From NCBI GenBank assembly GCA_963969285.1, contig OZ017740.1, forward strand, positions 251,921,586 through 251,985,585: a stretch of 64,000 bases of DNA, written 5' to 3'. This stretch comes from Odontomyia ornata. Taxonomy: Eukaryota > Arthropoda > Insecta > Diptera > Stratiomyidae. A program made the translations under genes and the position numbers. The notes below the pieces were generated by a model. It saw nothing but the letters and a program-made list of their open reading frames with translations. It was not told where the DNA came from and searched no databases. Of the stretch, positions 57,801 to 64,000 are shown piece after piece (position 1 is the stretch's first letter; the number at the start of each line of letters is the position of its first letter).

Positions 57801-60283
57801 TGAATAGCAGAGTAGTCTAGCACTTTGATTTAAGCCTGCGACGAGTTGTTTGTGTATTGTTTTGTCTGTCAGACCCTACTCGTTATTTACGCGTTACAAG
57901 TAAGTCTGCCAGATTTTATTCCGTGAGCATATTCCAGCTAATTGCTGTCACTAAATATTTGCAGCCTGGCATAGGCAGAGGCCAGACTTTTACATACATA
58001 TTTACCTCATACTATTCTTCTTCATCTTGCCTCAAATAACCTTTGTACACTCCACTAATCTCTTTATTTGCTGAAACTACTTTACAGTTCGTTGCAAACA
58101 GCGATTTCTGTAAATTGGGTCATGTACTCTGAGAGGTAACCACTTGCACTTTCTGTTACAGTTCCTGTTCCAAACTAAGTTGATGGTGACCAGATCTATT
58201 TTGAGTTTACGTGTCCACGAAGCTATGATGGATGATTTAAGAATAATCACACGATCAAATGTGATACTACCATATCATCTACTAGAATATTGTTAGCTAA
58301 TTAAATCAGTCTTTTTATCTGAGCGCTCACCTATGAGGTTGTGTAATAAAACAAAAGTGCAGTACCCCGACCAAAATCGTAATATTTGATCCATTTTTAA
58401 CTCCTTATCGCGTACACTCGAGTTAAATCGAGCGTACTAAACGAATCCTATTGTACATACTCGAATTACTGGGGCAGCGTCGTATTTTATCCTTTTGCAA
58501 TTTTCATACTGAAACATTTAACGTTTTTCTTAATAACTAAAGGGCCTTGCTGTTTTGAGTGAGCAGACGCGTTTTGCCCACTTGAGTCAGTGTCCTTAAC
58601 TTTTATCATATTTAGTCACAGTAAGGTTTAAAAGTGTGTTTTAAAAATAGATGAAATTGATAGAGAGAAAAAGAATTTGTTGGAATGAGGCTAATTTTAC
58701 TTACAATAATATCATTAGGAACCAGTGAAAAACTATCGCCAATTGGCTCTATTCGTTGACTGTAGAAGTAAAGCCAGGTACTAATTTGTTTAGGAGCTAA
58801 TAGTATAACCGGCTCGACACTTTTGCCTAATACATCTTCGCGAACTTTTAAGATGTTTATCAAACCTGAAATTCAAAGAGTTTTAATAGATTTAACCTAT
58901 TTTCGAAATACTAGAAATTTTACCCATGTGATGATCAGCATGCAGATGAGAAATATAAATTAACTTTAGTTTTGGCAGCAATTGCAGAGCTTCTTCTTCC
59001 CCGTAAAAGCGAACTATTTGACCCCACGTACCTTCTCCACAATCGAGTATCATACAAGAATCAGGGGCGGTGTGAACCAATATTGAACTTACGTTTCTTG
59101 TCTTATTCGGGACACATGAACCGGTCCCTAAAAACACTATCTTTGGGAATTCATTTTCACGTTGTTTTGGAGACCGCAGTCTAGCAATCTCCTCTTTTAA
59201 TTGGGCCTGTGATTCTTGAAAAGTTTCGATTTTGAACGCTTCCTCGAGGTAACTTGTTGGGTCTAAATAAGTTTCATTATGTCGATCTAATCCTTTTCGT
59301 GGTCTTAGATGATAAGCTGTCAGTGCATTTGTATTGTCAATGTATCCATCGCGATATACATTTTTTGCCGCTTCAGAACACATTTGTTCGGATGCTCCCA
59401 TCGAACTGCCGCTTTCACTATCATTTCCAGGTAACGCAAGTTTCATTCTTTTATTATTCAATTCAATTGCGACTGGGTGAATATTTTTACTTTCTCTAAA
59501 ATTAATTAAATTTAATATTTTTCCATCTTCTTAACCGTTCAACTTACCTTAGCAATGGAAATATTTTTTCATCAAGTTGATTCAATTGCCACTGAATACG
59601 ATGAGCAGCAGTGTACCCTGAAAATCTGGAATTGTAGGAAAAACAAAAAAGTCATTCACAGAAGCAATTCATACTAATTATTAATACTTATTTGAGCCAT
59701 TAAGAACTAAATGTTTTGTGCTAGCTGGAAAGTTGCCCATAAAGTCGTCGTAAATTTCAGTATTTACTATTTCTTCCGGTGAAAAATGCACAACACACAA
59801 GGCAGCATTTGATTCATCCGAGGCCGATGATTGATATTCTCTAAAGACTGATTTTCTGTCTTTGATAAATGATAAATACTCAACACTAGGAATGTCGATA
59901 ACTGAAGGAGAAACAGTACAATTTTATGAGAATTTTTAAGTTCATATACCGACATCTTACTTACAGATGAAAACTGGACCCGGATCGCACGGTGCCGTAA
60001 CTTCATCAGCCGTTACAAATGTTCCATCCGGAAGTGTGACGTCTTGTCCATTTTTTAATTGTCCAAGCAGTGGACCTGGTGGCACACCTTTGTCTACGCA
60101 CTTTTCAAGGTTCAACGCTCCAGGTTTAGGCTATTAACATGAAAACAAAAAAAGAGTTACAAGATAATTCAAACATGTTATTTACTACCTTTAATTTGCA
60201 AACGTAACAAACAACTTCAGTTTCTTCGCGCTGATCATAGTCTAAAATCAATGGTGGTGTATTTGAGTCTGAACTTTGGCCAT
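42263..60283 (-). CDS. RNaseZ: Long-form tRNase Z (ELAC2/RNaseZ), eight exons, 5' end missing
   Basis: Exons on the minus strand: 60283-60189, 60130-59965, 59901-59688, 59625-59548, 59495-58924, 58865-58705, 42891-42478 and 42421-42263. All junctions are GT-AG and all phases agree, giving 618 residues plus TGA. The protein cleaves the 3' trailer from nuclear and mitochondrial tRNA precursors. The C-terminal metallo-beta-lactamase domain is complete: FLGTGS.VPNK.RNVS, LLDCGEGT-like ILDCGEGTWGQ, SHLHADHH (zinc ligands), CLVRHC, YSGDTAPC, HEATMEDEL, KRHSTISEA and LTHFSQRY. The first visible exons are the end of the N-terminal half-domain and linker (VVCYVCKLKPKPGALNLEKC and CDPGPVFIFIDIPS). The first visible codon is split, so more exons lie upstream, probably beyond the window. 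Expected total is about 750-850 residues. Confidence 0.95.
43131..43308. repeat. Long stem-loop, arms about 77 bases
   Basis: 43131-43206 is complementary to 43230-43308 with only a few mismatches. The innermost 20 bases or more (TTTTCGACCGTTAT side) match perfectly, around a 23-base loop. The size and AT-rich ends suggest a small foldback element inserted in the intron. Confidence 0.85.
43610..44290 (+). pseudogene. RTE-type LINE, endonuclease part
   Basis: Starts near TWNARSMNKPGALGHLLDEI, with one stop after FAV, then ETRW. The frame 43862-44302 reads FIVDSAFKQIITDFKPVNER, NCHAPTEDKE, NDIKLVLDGCNAKI, DNGQRLIDF and IHKRTWASLNG, the order of RTE endonucleases. GDFNAK has become DGCNAK, and the frame ends abruptly at about 44290. 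The missing continuation (DHVLI...SFRG) is found at 47126. The protein is inactive. Confidence 0.85.
44288..44314. repeat. CGAGCAGT...ACTGCTCG inverted repeat at an insertion edge
   Basis: A perfect 8-bp stem with an 11-base loop, located exactly where the RTE reading is broken. Related sequence occurs at 19312-19336 and near 31400, so it may be the end of a mobile element. Confidence 0.55.
44315..45980 (+). other. Unclassified inserted sequence, possibly LINE ORF1 remnants
   Basis: It holds GCAAAAGTGCAGTACAT near 45283, identical over 17 bases to a site near 32586 that encodes the KCST start of a CR1-type ORF1 finger. A similar string lies near 58356. An 88-residue frame follows (45290-45556) without a recognised family. 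Otherwise no gene is supported. Confidence 0.4.
45984..46343 (+). pseudogene. NUMT: rearranged mitochondrial cytochrome b
   Basis: 45984-46055 reads, with TGA as Trp, AIVTNLLSV..YLGTNLVQWIWG, the middle of cytochrome b. From 46060 the reading is SLLGLFLIVQIITGLCLAIH, then YTADINIAFNSVSHICWDVN, YGWLLRTFHANEASLFFICI and YLHIERGIYYNSF up to WMVGVIILF, which lies N-terminal to the first piece in the real protein. The internal TGA codons and AT-rich codon use show mitochondrial origin. The order is swapped. It is a non-functional nuclear insertion. Confidence 0.93.
46420..47125 (+). repeat. Family A element, plus copy 3
   Basis: Begins with ACCTGACCGGGTATGGGACC at about 46427, then GAGCTAGCCATCGGG, TATATGGCCATGTC, GGATCTTGATCCGG, GCCCCACGACACCGCAATG and the CTGAGGCAGCAG...CTGCAGTCCTTCACGGACA end. 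No GAGCGCTC hairpin precedes it; the NUMT lies there instead. It ends where RTE coding sequence resumes. Confidence 0.7.
47126..47645 (+). pseudogene. RTE-type LINE, endonuclease end and linker
   Basis: Reads FNHDLIQKRAATSIFDTRSF, then RGTVCDSDHYLTRIKL (SDHY is the endonuclease motif). After one or two stops it continues AAEEVLWHRPKKIRNDW and RRQAKKNVTKKE. It continues exactly from the break at 44290, so both are one element split by an insertion of about 2.8 kb. Confidence 0.8.
48005..48331 (+). CDS. Open frame of unknown nature
   Basis: 108 residues with mildly hydrophobic N-terminal half and basic C-terminus (IKQWNKLLKKI*). I recognise no domain and see no clear splice sites. It lies next to a family A copy inside the RNaseZ intron, so it may belong to a transposable element or be chance. 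Confidence 0.2.
   Translation: MCLFPGCTFTALDAIYCAKFVHTIHNLKAASFSTLLCCDLIFCVITYSANIHQVQKMKLLGMVASYALVYPHILTAIYKPRKGGKYADLCPDIFGVKIKQWNKLLKKI
48355..49145 (+). repeat. Family A element, plus copy 4, internally deleted
   Basis: Hairpin at 48361-48406 (TTACCCACC...GGAGTGGGTAAGTAC around AGCGATCATCG), AT-rich spacer, then ATCGGGTATGGGGCCCGCCACG near 49007. It jumps directly to the GGCAAGGCCAATCTAGCTGAG end block, lacking the central part seen in copies 2 and 3. Confidence 0.65.
49150..50105 (+). pseudogene. RTE-type LINE, reverse transcriptase part
   Basis: Reads YYGGFGSGRSTIDQIFSVKQ, then VQQLFVDFKQAYHSVDRNAL, then after stops and shifts SVAYADDINIMAHS (YADD intact), NETKTKFM and NFIYLRANLNRRGAEKNEI. 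This is the RTE RT order. Several stops make it dead. A transposase fossil interrupts it near 50105. Confidence 0.85.
50105..50780 (-). pseudogene. Tc1/mariner-type transposase fossil
   Basis: On the minus strand the first part near 50760-50500 resembles the HTH region (KFES...VPKRRTARSERNIA). The block HRKIIFSDETHFWLNGFVNK (50395-50330) contains the first catalytic Asp. After a frameshift, sequence resembling VTVNGERYRVML (near 50190) and LWPELDELDIND (near 50130) follows. The last catalytic segment is missing. It lies within the RTE element. Confidence 0.75.
50940..51115 (+). pseudogene. RTE 3' end piece
   Basis: Sequence GGAGGCGCTTTTTGCAGGAAG and CGAAGGCCCGAGAGGGGCTGT matches, inverted, the RTE C-terminal end at 53940-54060 (EAKAREGL*). 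It continues the element broken at 50105 by the transposase fossil. Confidence 0.65.
51116..53084. other. Intronic AT-rich DNA, no gene recognised
   Basis: A lone GGCCGCCAT module lies near 52506 (family C-like). Otherwise nothing is supported. Confidence 0.45.
53085..53145 (-). repeat. Hammerhead-like dispersed repeat, copy 2
   Basis: Minus strand has CAGAAGATGGCTCAAAGGAG and TTGAAACGCGTC, followed by TGCTCACTCGAA. Same order as 38926-38957. Confidence 0.5.
53930..54300 (-). pseudogene. RTE-type LINE, C-terminal fragment
   Basis: The minus frame reads WRIRYNHELYEIFCEPEVST, VRLRKLQRVGHVNRMNEQRT, and after a shift RKRWSDSVDRD and WRRLLQEAKAREGL*. This is the RTE tail (the WLGHV.RM block). 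A second 3' end of the same family, inverted, lies at 50940-51115. Confidence 0.8.
54301..57335. other. Intronic DNA with two unassigned small open frames
   Basis: The frames 54394-54759 (121 residues, Arg/Ser-rich, several Cys) and 55378-55614 (78 residues, with RPSLNPHFPSTLDEKDRPCD) have no recognised domain. The region 54400-55600 has more even base composition than the flanks, so a small nested gene or exon cannot be excluded. The rest is AT-rich. Confidence 0.35.
57340..57630 (-). pseudogene. LINE RT fragment
   Basis: Minus frame: RWTSYFKNLRNPP, then PLAPSTLNEVCFIIKAQKYN and KAPRIDAIPVALIK. It resembles the LINE segment RW..YF..LLN ... APTL.EV..AIK.LKN.KAPG.D.IPAEL.K before the RT core. 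Too short to assign beyond an RTE-like LINE. Confidence 0.65.
57640..58540. other. No gene recognised
   Basis: AT-rich. AAAAGTGCAGTACCCCGACC near 58354 resembles the LINE ORF1 start strings at 32588 and 45285. Confidence 0.4.
58541..58590 (-). repeat. Hammerhead-like dispersed repeat, decayed copy 3
   Basis: Keeps GAGTGAGCAGACGCGTTT as in the other copies; the CTGAAGA part has decayed to CTGACTCA. Confidence 0.4.
58705..60283 (-). CDS. RNaseZ: RNaseZ exons 1-6 (as visible)
   Basis: Six exons of 95, 166, 214, 78, 572 and 161 bases, separated by short introns of about 58-130 bases. Donors are GTAGT, GTAAGTAAG, GTATTA, GTAAGTT, GTAAAATT and GTAAGTAAA. The long exon 59495-58924 carries the zinc-binding SHLHADHH near its end, and the G of the following Gly codon is split across the junction. 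Exon 58865-58705 reads LINILKVRED...LLAPKQISTWLYFY, the post-motif II region. Exon 59901-59688 ends HLVLNGSN, as in ELAC2 just before the region that aligns with the flexible linker. Confidence 0.93.
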
Positions 60284-61459
60284 CTGAAATAGAATGATAA
60301 AGAATATTTGACTTCGAAATCTTTTGTTTTTTGATTCAGAAAAAATGCACTTATTTGTGTAAAAAAACCAAAATGATCTAATGGAAATTAAACAAGAGTC
60401 CCTGACCTTTCCTGCACTTGAACAGGGCGCTTTTCGTATTCAAGTAAGAGGGTAGACTAATATACTCATAGCAGTGCTGTAGGAACATCATCTTGTCGGT
60501 AACAGATCTCCGCCTGAGCTAAAACATATTGGCTACCCTTTGTTACCGAAATGGCCATGCTTTAGCATATTACTAATTCATTCAAAATACATATCTGAGA
60601 TATGAGCCTCCACTCAAATCTATAAATGCCTTCAACTTTTTGGAAAGACGAGCCCTGATAAGATAAGGAGCAGTCGTCGAGGCAGCACGGATTGAGCAGC
60701 AAAAGATCTTCGGAGGTTTTTTATGAATCTTGAAATTTGGAAGAATTTGGAATTTTCAGGAATTGCGGAATTTTGGAAGAAATTTTTTTTGGAAATTGTG
60801 GAAGGAGAAAAGGAGTTAAAGCGCCTGAGTGAGGCGCGTAGTGCGACCACGAGTAGGAAAACAAGTGGAATGACAGGAGTGGAGAAAAGGAGTTGAATTG
60901 GAATTGGGAGAAATTGAAAAAACGAAAACAAAGAAAAGAATATTAAGGCGTTTTTAAGTGTTATTATTTTGTTTATAATATAATTATTTGGCTTTTTAGT
61001 CTTTTAATTACCAGGCAACAAGGATTTCAGTTTTTACTTTCTTTTATATTCCCGCGACAGTATTCCAAGTTCTGTCTTGGAATCTATGGGTATGGGGGAA
61101 AGTAATGAATATGGGGAGCTCTCCGCCGCTAAATCTAGCTTCACGCGGAAAGTGAGGATAAACTTTCAGATTTTCTGCGAGAAATTCGGAGGGGACATAA
61201 AGGAGGAGTTTATTTTGGACTTGCTTGCTGGCTGCAAGATGCAACTGTAAGTGCCGGAAGTCTCCAGAGACATGGAGATGGAGTAGGGTGGAAGTTCCAC
61301 GGACAGTGGTGACGAGGAGGAGGCTATCTTAAAGCCAGAAGTTAGAAAGTGGCCAATACGGCCAAAAGGGCATGCGCACGAAACTCTGAAAAGGAGCCAG
61401 AGTTCAACGTGATGGGTAACAGCTCCTCAAGGACCCTAAACGGCTGAGGATCATACCAG
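60284..61459. other. Upstream RNaseZ intron; 5' part of a Jockey-like remnant
   Basis: I looked on the minus strand for the N-terminal RNaseZ exons (LGSG..G.P.S and F.CGEG-type blocks) and found none. From about 60640 the plus strand may be the 5' region of the Jockey-like element that follows, but no coding block is identified. Confidence 0.4.
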
Positions 61460-62100
61460 CCTTTTTAGTTTTCTGAAGTGTGCGAAGGTGGCTTACTACA
61501 CCTACACTCTTCCAGGAGAGAGAAAATTGTCTCTCCTTCTCGAGAACGATGTCGTGGCTGAGCTGAAGGAACATCTTGCAGAAGATATCCTTTCAGCAAA
61601 AAGATTCTCCACTATAACCTCTAGGATGGAAAAAAGGACGCTTTCATCCTTCTTAGTCGAGTTCAAACCGGACTTTGATGCGAAGAAAGCAATGGACATA
61701 AAGTTCCTATTGTATCAGAAGATACAATGGGAGCATCTGCAGAAAAATTGCACTTTCCAGTGCTTCAACTGCCAAAGATTTGGCCACATCGCTTCTAACT
61801 GCGGACTTGAAGCGACAAGCAGCATAAGTCCATTGAATGTCCAATCTTGAAGGACAAGAAAAGACGAGACCACCCTGCGAGTTTCAGACGTTGTCTGAAA
61901 GTAAAAGAAGTTGAAGAGAGGAGGAAAAATCTCCAATAGAAAAAAGAGGAAACGAGGGATTTCGTCACCGCCTCTACAAAAAAAATACTGTACGTGAAGG
62001 GGTCTCGTACTCTAGCCTTTTGCAAGGAGCAAAGAAGCAGCCTGTTCCTCAGCCTATACAGCAACAAAAATAGCAACCAATGCAGCAACCCCAGCAGTCG
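61460..62100 (+). pseudogene. Jockey-type LINE ORF1 fragment with CCHC knuckle
   Basis: The frame 61488-61850 reads YYTYTLPGERKLSLLLEN, FLVEFKPDFDAKK, IKFLLYQKIQWE and CFNCQRFGHIASNC, a CX2CX4HX4C zinc knuckle. This succession is usual for Jockey-group gag-like ORF1. A second knuckle expected after it is lost at a frameshift near 61810. The rest up to 62100 is Gln-rich (QQPQQ), as in many ORF1 tails. Inactive. Confidence 0.8.
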
Positions 62101-62289
62101 CAGAATGACTGAAATACGGCACAATACAATTTTTCGGGTGTGACTTGTTCACACTCATTCGAAAAGTTGACTCTTTTATCCCCCACTATAAAAAACTCAC
62201 TAATCCTAGTGAGAAAAGCTGCTGTTGTCGTGATGAGTTCCATTAAACACTCCATCCTCAATATATATTAACTAGCTCCACGCTATAAA

Positions 62290-62935
62290 AGGAATTTCGT
62301 TTAAGAATACTTGAACGCCCATAGACCAGACTTCTTGTTTATGTCGAAAACAAGACAAAGAAATACACAGAGTGCATCTGGGAAAATACAAGATCATCAG
62401 GCCTAATGATCCAGAGGGAAGTCTTGGAGTTGCTATGGCTCACAAAGATCACCTGAAAGTCCAAAGGCACTGCCTTCCAATTCTGAAATGTATTGAAGCA
62501 GAAATATAAGCTCCATGCAGGTAGGGTGCACCTGTGCGTTCGTGGGGATCTACAATATGTTCAACATGGATACTCGGTGAGGGAACTCATTGATGACGAC
62601 TTGGAAACAGTGCTTACTCTGTGCAAAAAATTCGATTTCTATGCCAGGGGAGGTGATTTCAATCCGAAGCATACCTCATGGGGAAATATCGCATCTAATG
62701 GCTATGGAACAACTATCTCTAACTGGGTTCAATTAAATATGGATCTCATACTGATTGCCCCGAATGAGCCTACCTTCTGTAATGAATCATGCGACGCCGC
62801 TGGCGACCACTACCAACACACCTTGCTGCCATGTGGCTTGTCATCTCATGTTGGTTGTGACGGGTTCACATCCCACGTCAATTTTGTCGTGGGATGTCAA
62901 AGTGAATTGACAGCCACATGGTAGCAGAGTGTGGG
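62290..62935 (+). pseudogene. Jockey-type LINE ORF2, endonuclease fragment
   Basis: Several frames in turn read PNDPEGSLGVAMAHKDHLKV, SVRELIDDDLETVLTLCK and GGDFNPKHTSWGN, then NMDLILIAPNEPTF, the endonuclease order of Jockey-group ORF2. It follows the ORF1 fragment in the same direction. A foldback MITE at 62791 replaces the continuation. Confidence 0.8.
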
Positions 62936-62950
62936 AGTAGTGGTCGCCAC
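62791..62950 (+). mobile_element. Foldback MITE, copy 2
   Basis: GGCGACCACTACCAACACAC...TGTGGCTTGTCA at the left pairs with TGACAGCCACATGG...GTAGTGGTCGCC at the right (arms about 40 bases). An inner CATCCCACGTCAATTTTGTC and GTGGGATG pair lies in the centre. Inverse copy at 40200-40361. It interrupts the LINE endonuclease frame. Confidence 0.85.
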
Positions 62951-63465
62951 TCAACAACTGCCCGCTCTGACACTACAAGTCTGCATTTTTGGAAGTGTTT
63001 CGCAGTCGGGAAGTGCAGCAAAGCTACATTTCTTCAGTGTTAACTACGATTATCGCTTATTAACTTGCATTCCGTAGATATTTCGTCTTAAGCCTGACCC
63101 GGTTCCATGTAACGGACCGGGAACGTGTGTGTACCTATTTGTATTGTGGCGTATTTAAGGGGCACGCTAAGGATCGTACCATCATATAAAATCGTATTTG
63201 TGGAGAGTTTTTGCCGTGTTAAAGGCTTGTCGTTGAGCGGAAAAGTCGCGAAGCACTTCACGAAGTTATTTGTCGTCCAATGGCCCCATCTAATTGACAG
63301 AACAGGAAAAATCAAGTACGTTGGAAAATTAACGTAGATATAGTTGCATTGAATATAGGTTATATACAGTAGGGATATTAACGCGTTTTACATCACCGAT
63401 CATTGAAGCACATGTTAGGACTCTCTGTATGAGAAATATTTTAATGTATTTGAAAGAATCCGAAA
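62951..63465. other. No gene recognised
   Basis: Contains GCCTGACCCGGTTCCATGTAACGGACCGGG near 63092, slightly like the family A ACCGGGTATGGGACCCG site but too diverged to assign. Confidence 0.35.
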
Positions 63466-63915
63466 TGCTAATGCAATGTAAGGAGACAGACACGAAACAC
63501 CAGCAACGCGCAAATTTATGAAAGCGACCAATCCATCGGTGCCACTAGTGAACGGCAGCCTCTAGGATCCAGTCCGACAACAGGTAATATTTCAACTAGT
63601 ACCTCCCAAGCCGGATCTAGCAGCAGTAATAAACCCAATCCTGCTAACTCAGACAGGGTAAACGAAGCTGCAGATAAGCATGCTGGAGAAATAAATCCAG
63701 TCTCATCATCTATGAGTCTTCCGACCGGCCCCACCAAAGTCCCTACAACCGATGCTAACAGTAGTAATACCCCCGCCACAGCAGCACCTCCTGCGGAAGG
63801 AGCTAGTGTTGTTGTTGCTGCACCACAAACAGCGAAGCAGTCAGAAGATGCAGCTAGTGTAAGTGCATGCGATGCAAGCGATGATGAATGGCGGGATATG
63901 AAATATTCACGCTAG
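63466..63915 (+). CDS. Ser/Thr/Ala/Pro-rich open frame, possible terminal exon
   Basis: Open for about 150 codons after the TAA near 63463, ending TAG at 63913-63915. The sequence is disordered and low-complexity: ESDQSIGATSERQPLGSSPT, then TSQAGSSSSNKPNPANSD, GPTKVPTTDANSSNTPAT and an acidic end SACDASDDEWRDMKYSR. No ATG precedes most of it in frame (the internal ATG is at 63712). The even codon usage and length suggest real coding sequence, such as the last exon of a gene on the plus strand, but I see no domain or certain acceptor site. It could also be a transposon protein tail. Confidence 0.4.
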
Positions 63916-64000
63916 AAATAGTAGTGGCATCAATTAAATTAGACCCAAATGAGACGCATTTGTTCTTCTAATAGTGAAAGAAAAGCAGACATTGTTAACG

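Larger units (their letters stand above)
42892..58704 (-). other. 15.8-kb repeat-filled intron of RNaseZ
   Basis: Bounded by donor GTAAGTAAA at 58704 and acceptor TTATTTTAG ending at 42892, both phase 0. It contains the RTE pieces, the NUMT, two family A copies, a mariner fossil and hairpins listed separately. All neighbouring introns are under 150 bases, so the size comes from insertions. Confidence 0.88.

Noticed and set aside
59767..60006. Frame beginning MKLRHRAIRVQF on the minus strand
   Set aside because: It is out of frame with the conserved exons; the right frame there gives FIFIDIPSVEYLSF.
60284..64000. N-terminal RNaseZ exons
   Set aside because: Searched by eye on the minus strand; no matching block was found, only LINE and MITE sequence.

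Overview
The window looks like gene-poor, repeat-rich chromosomal DNA of an insect, most likely a fly (Diptera). The reasons are AT-rich sequence, canonical GT-AG introns, insect-type transposon families (R1-clade and Jockey/CR1-type LINEs, RTE, CsRn1-like gypsy, a maT mariner), a nuclear copy of mitochondrial cytochrome b, and two conserved animal genes whose exons are separated by repeat-filled introns. The species cannot be fixed from the sequence.

Layout. 1-11 kb: three old transposon bodies (a degraded R1-clade 5' half; a long divergent GGCCGCCATTTTG-module repeat; an inverted R1-clade copy abutting a CsRn1-like gypsy fragment). 11.8-13.6 kb: a nearly intact maT (DD37D) transposon sitting inside a TA microsatellite. 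13.6-19.3 kb: unclassified repeats and a dead Kelch-like gene. 21.3-22.05 kb: the last two coding exons of a SHOX-like homeobox gene, with OAR tail and poly(A) signal. 22.1-31.4 kb: a nested set, in which a Jockey/CR1-type LINE on the minus strand was hit twice by the same R1-clade family; the first insert (23142-28720) is full length with both ORFs open. 32-36 kb: another Jockey/CR1-type LINE, broken by frameshifts. 36.4-42 kb: unclassified repeats, a MITE and a frameshifted DPM2-like fragment.

42.3-60.3 kb, minus strand: the long-form tRNase Z (ELAC2/RNaseZ) gene. Eight exons can be joined in phase from splice signals and protein sequence; its 5' end lies beyond what I can find. Intron 6 is about 15.8 kb and holds a dismembered RTE element, a Tc1/mariner fossil, a rearranged cytochrome b NUMT, two copies of an unclassified repeat (family A) with a GAGCGCTC hairpin, and a long perfect-looking stem-loop. 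60.6-63 kb: Jockey ORF1/ORF2 remnant carrying a foldback MITE. 63.5-63.9 kb: a Ser/Thr/Ala/Pro-rich reading frame that may be a terminal exon.

Host function visible here is small: tRNA 3' processing (tRNase Z) and a homeodomain transcription factor (SHOX-like). Everything else is mobile DNA at various stages of decay. The young layer is the full-length R1-clade element and the maT element. I used no database; family names rest on recognised motifs.
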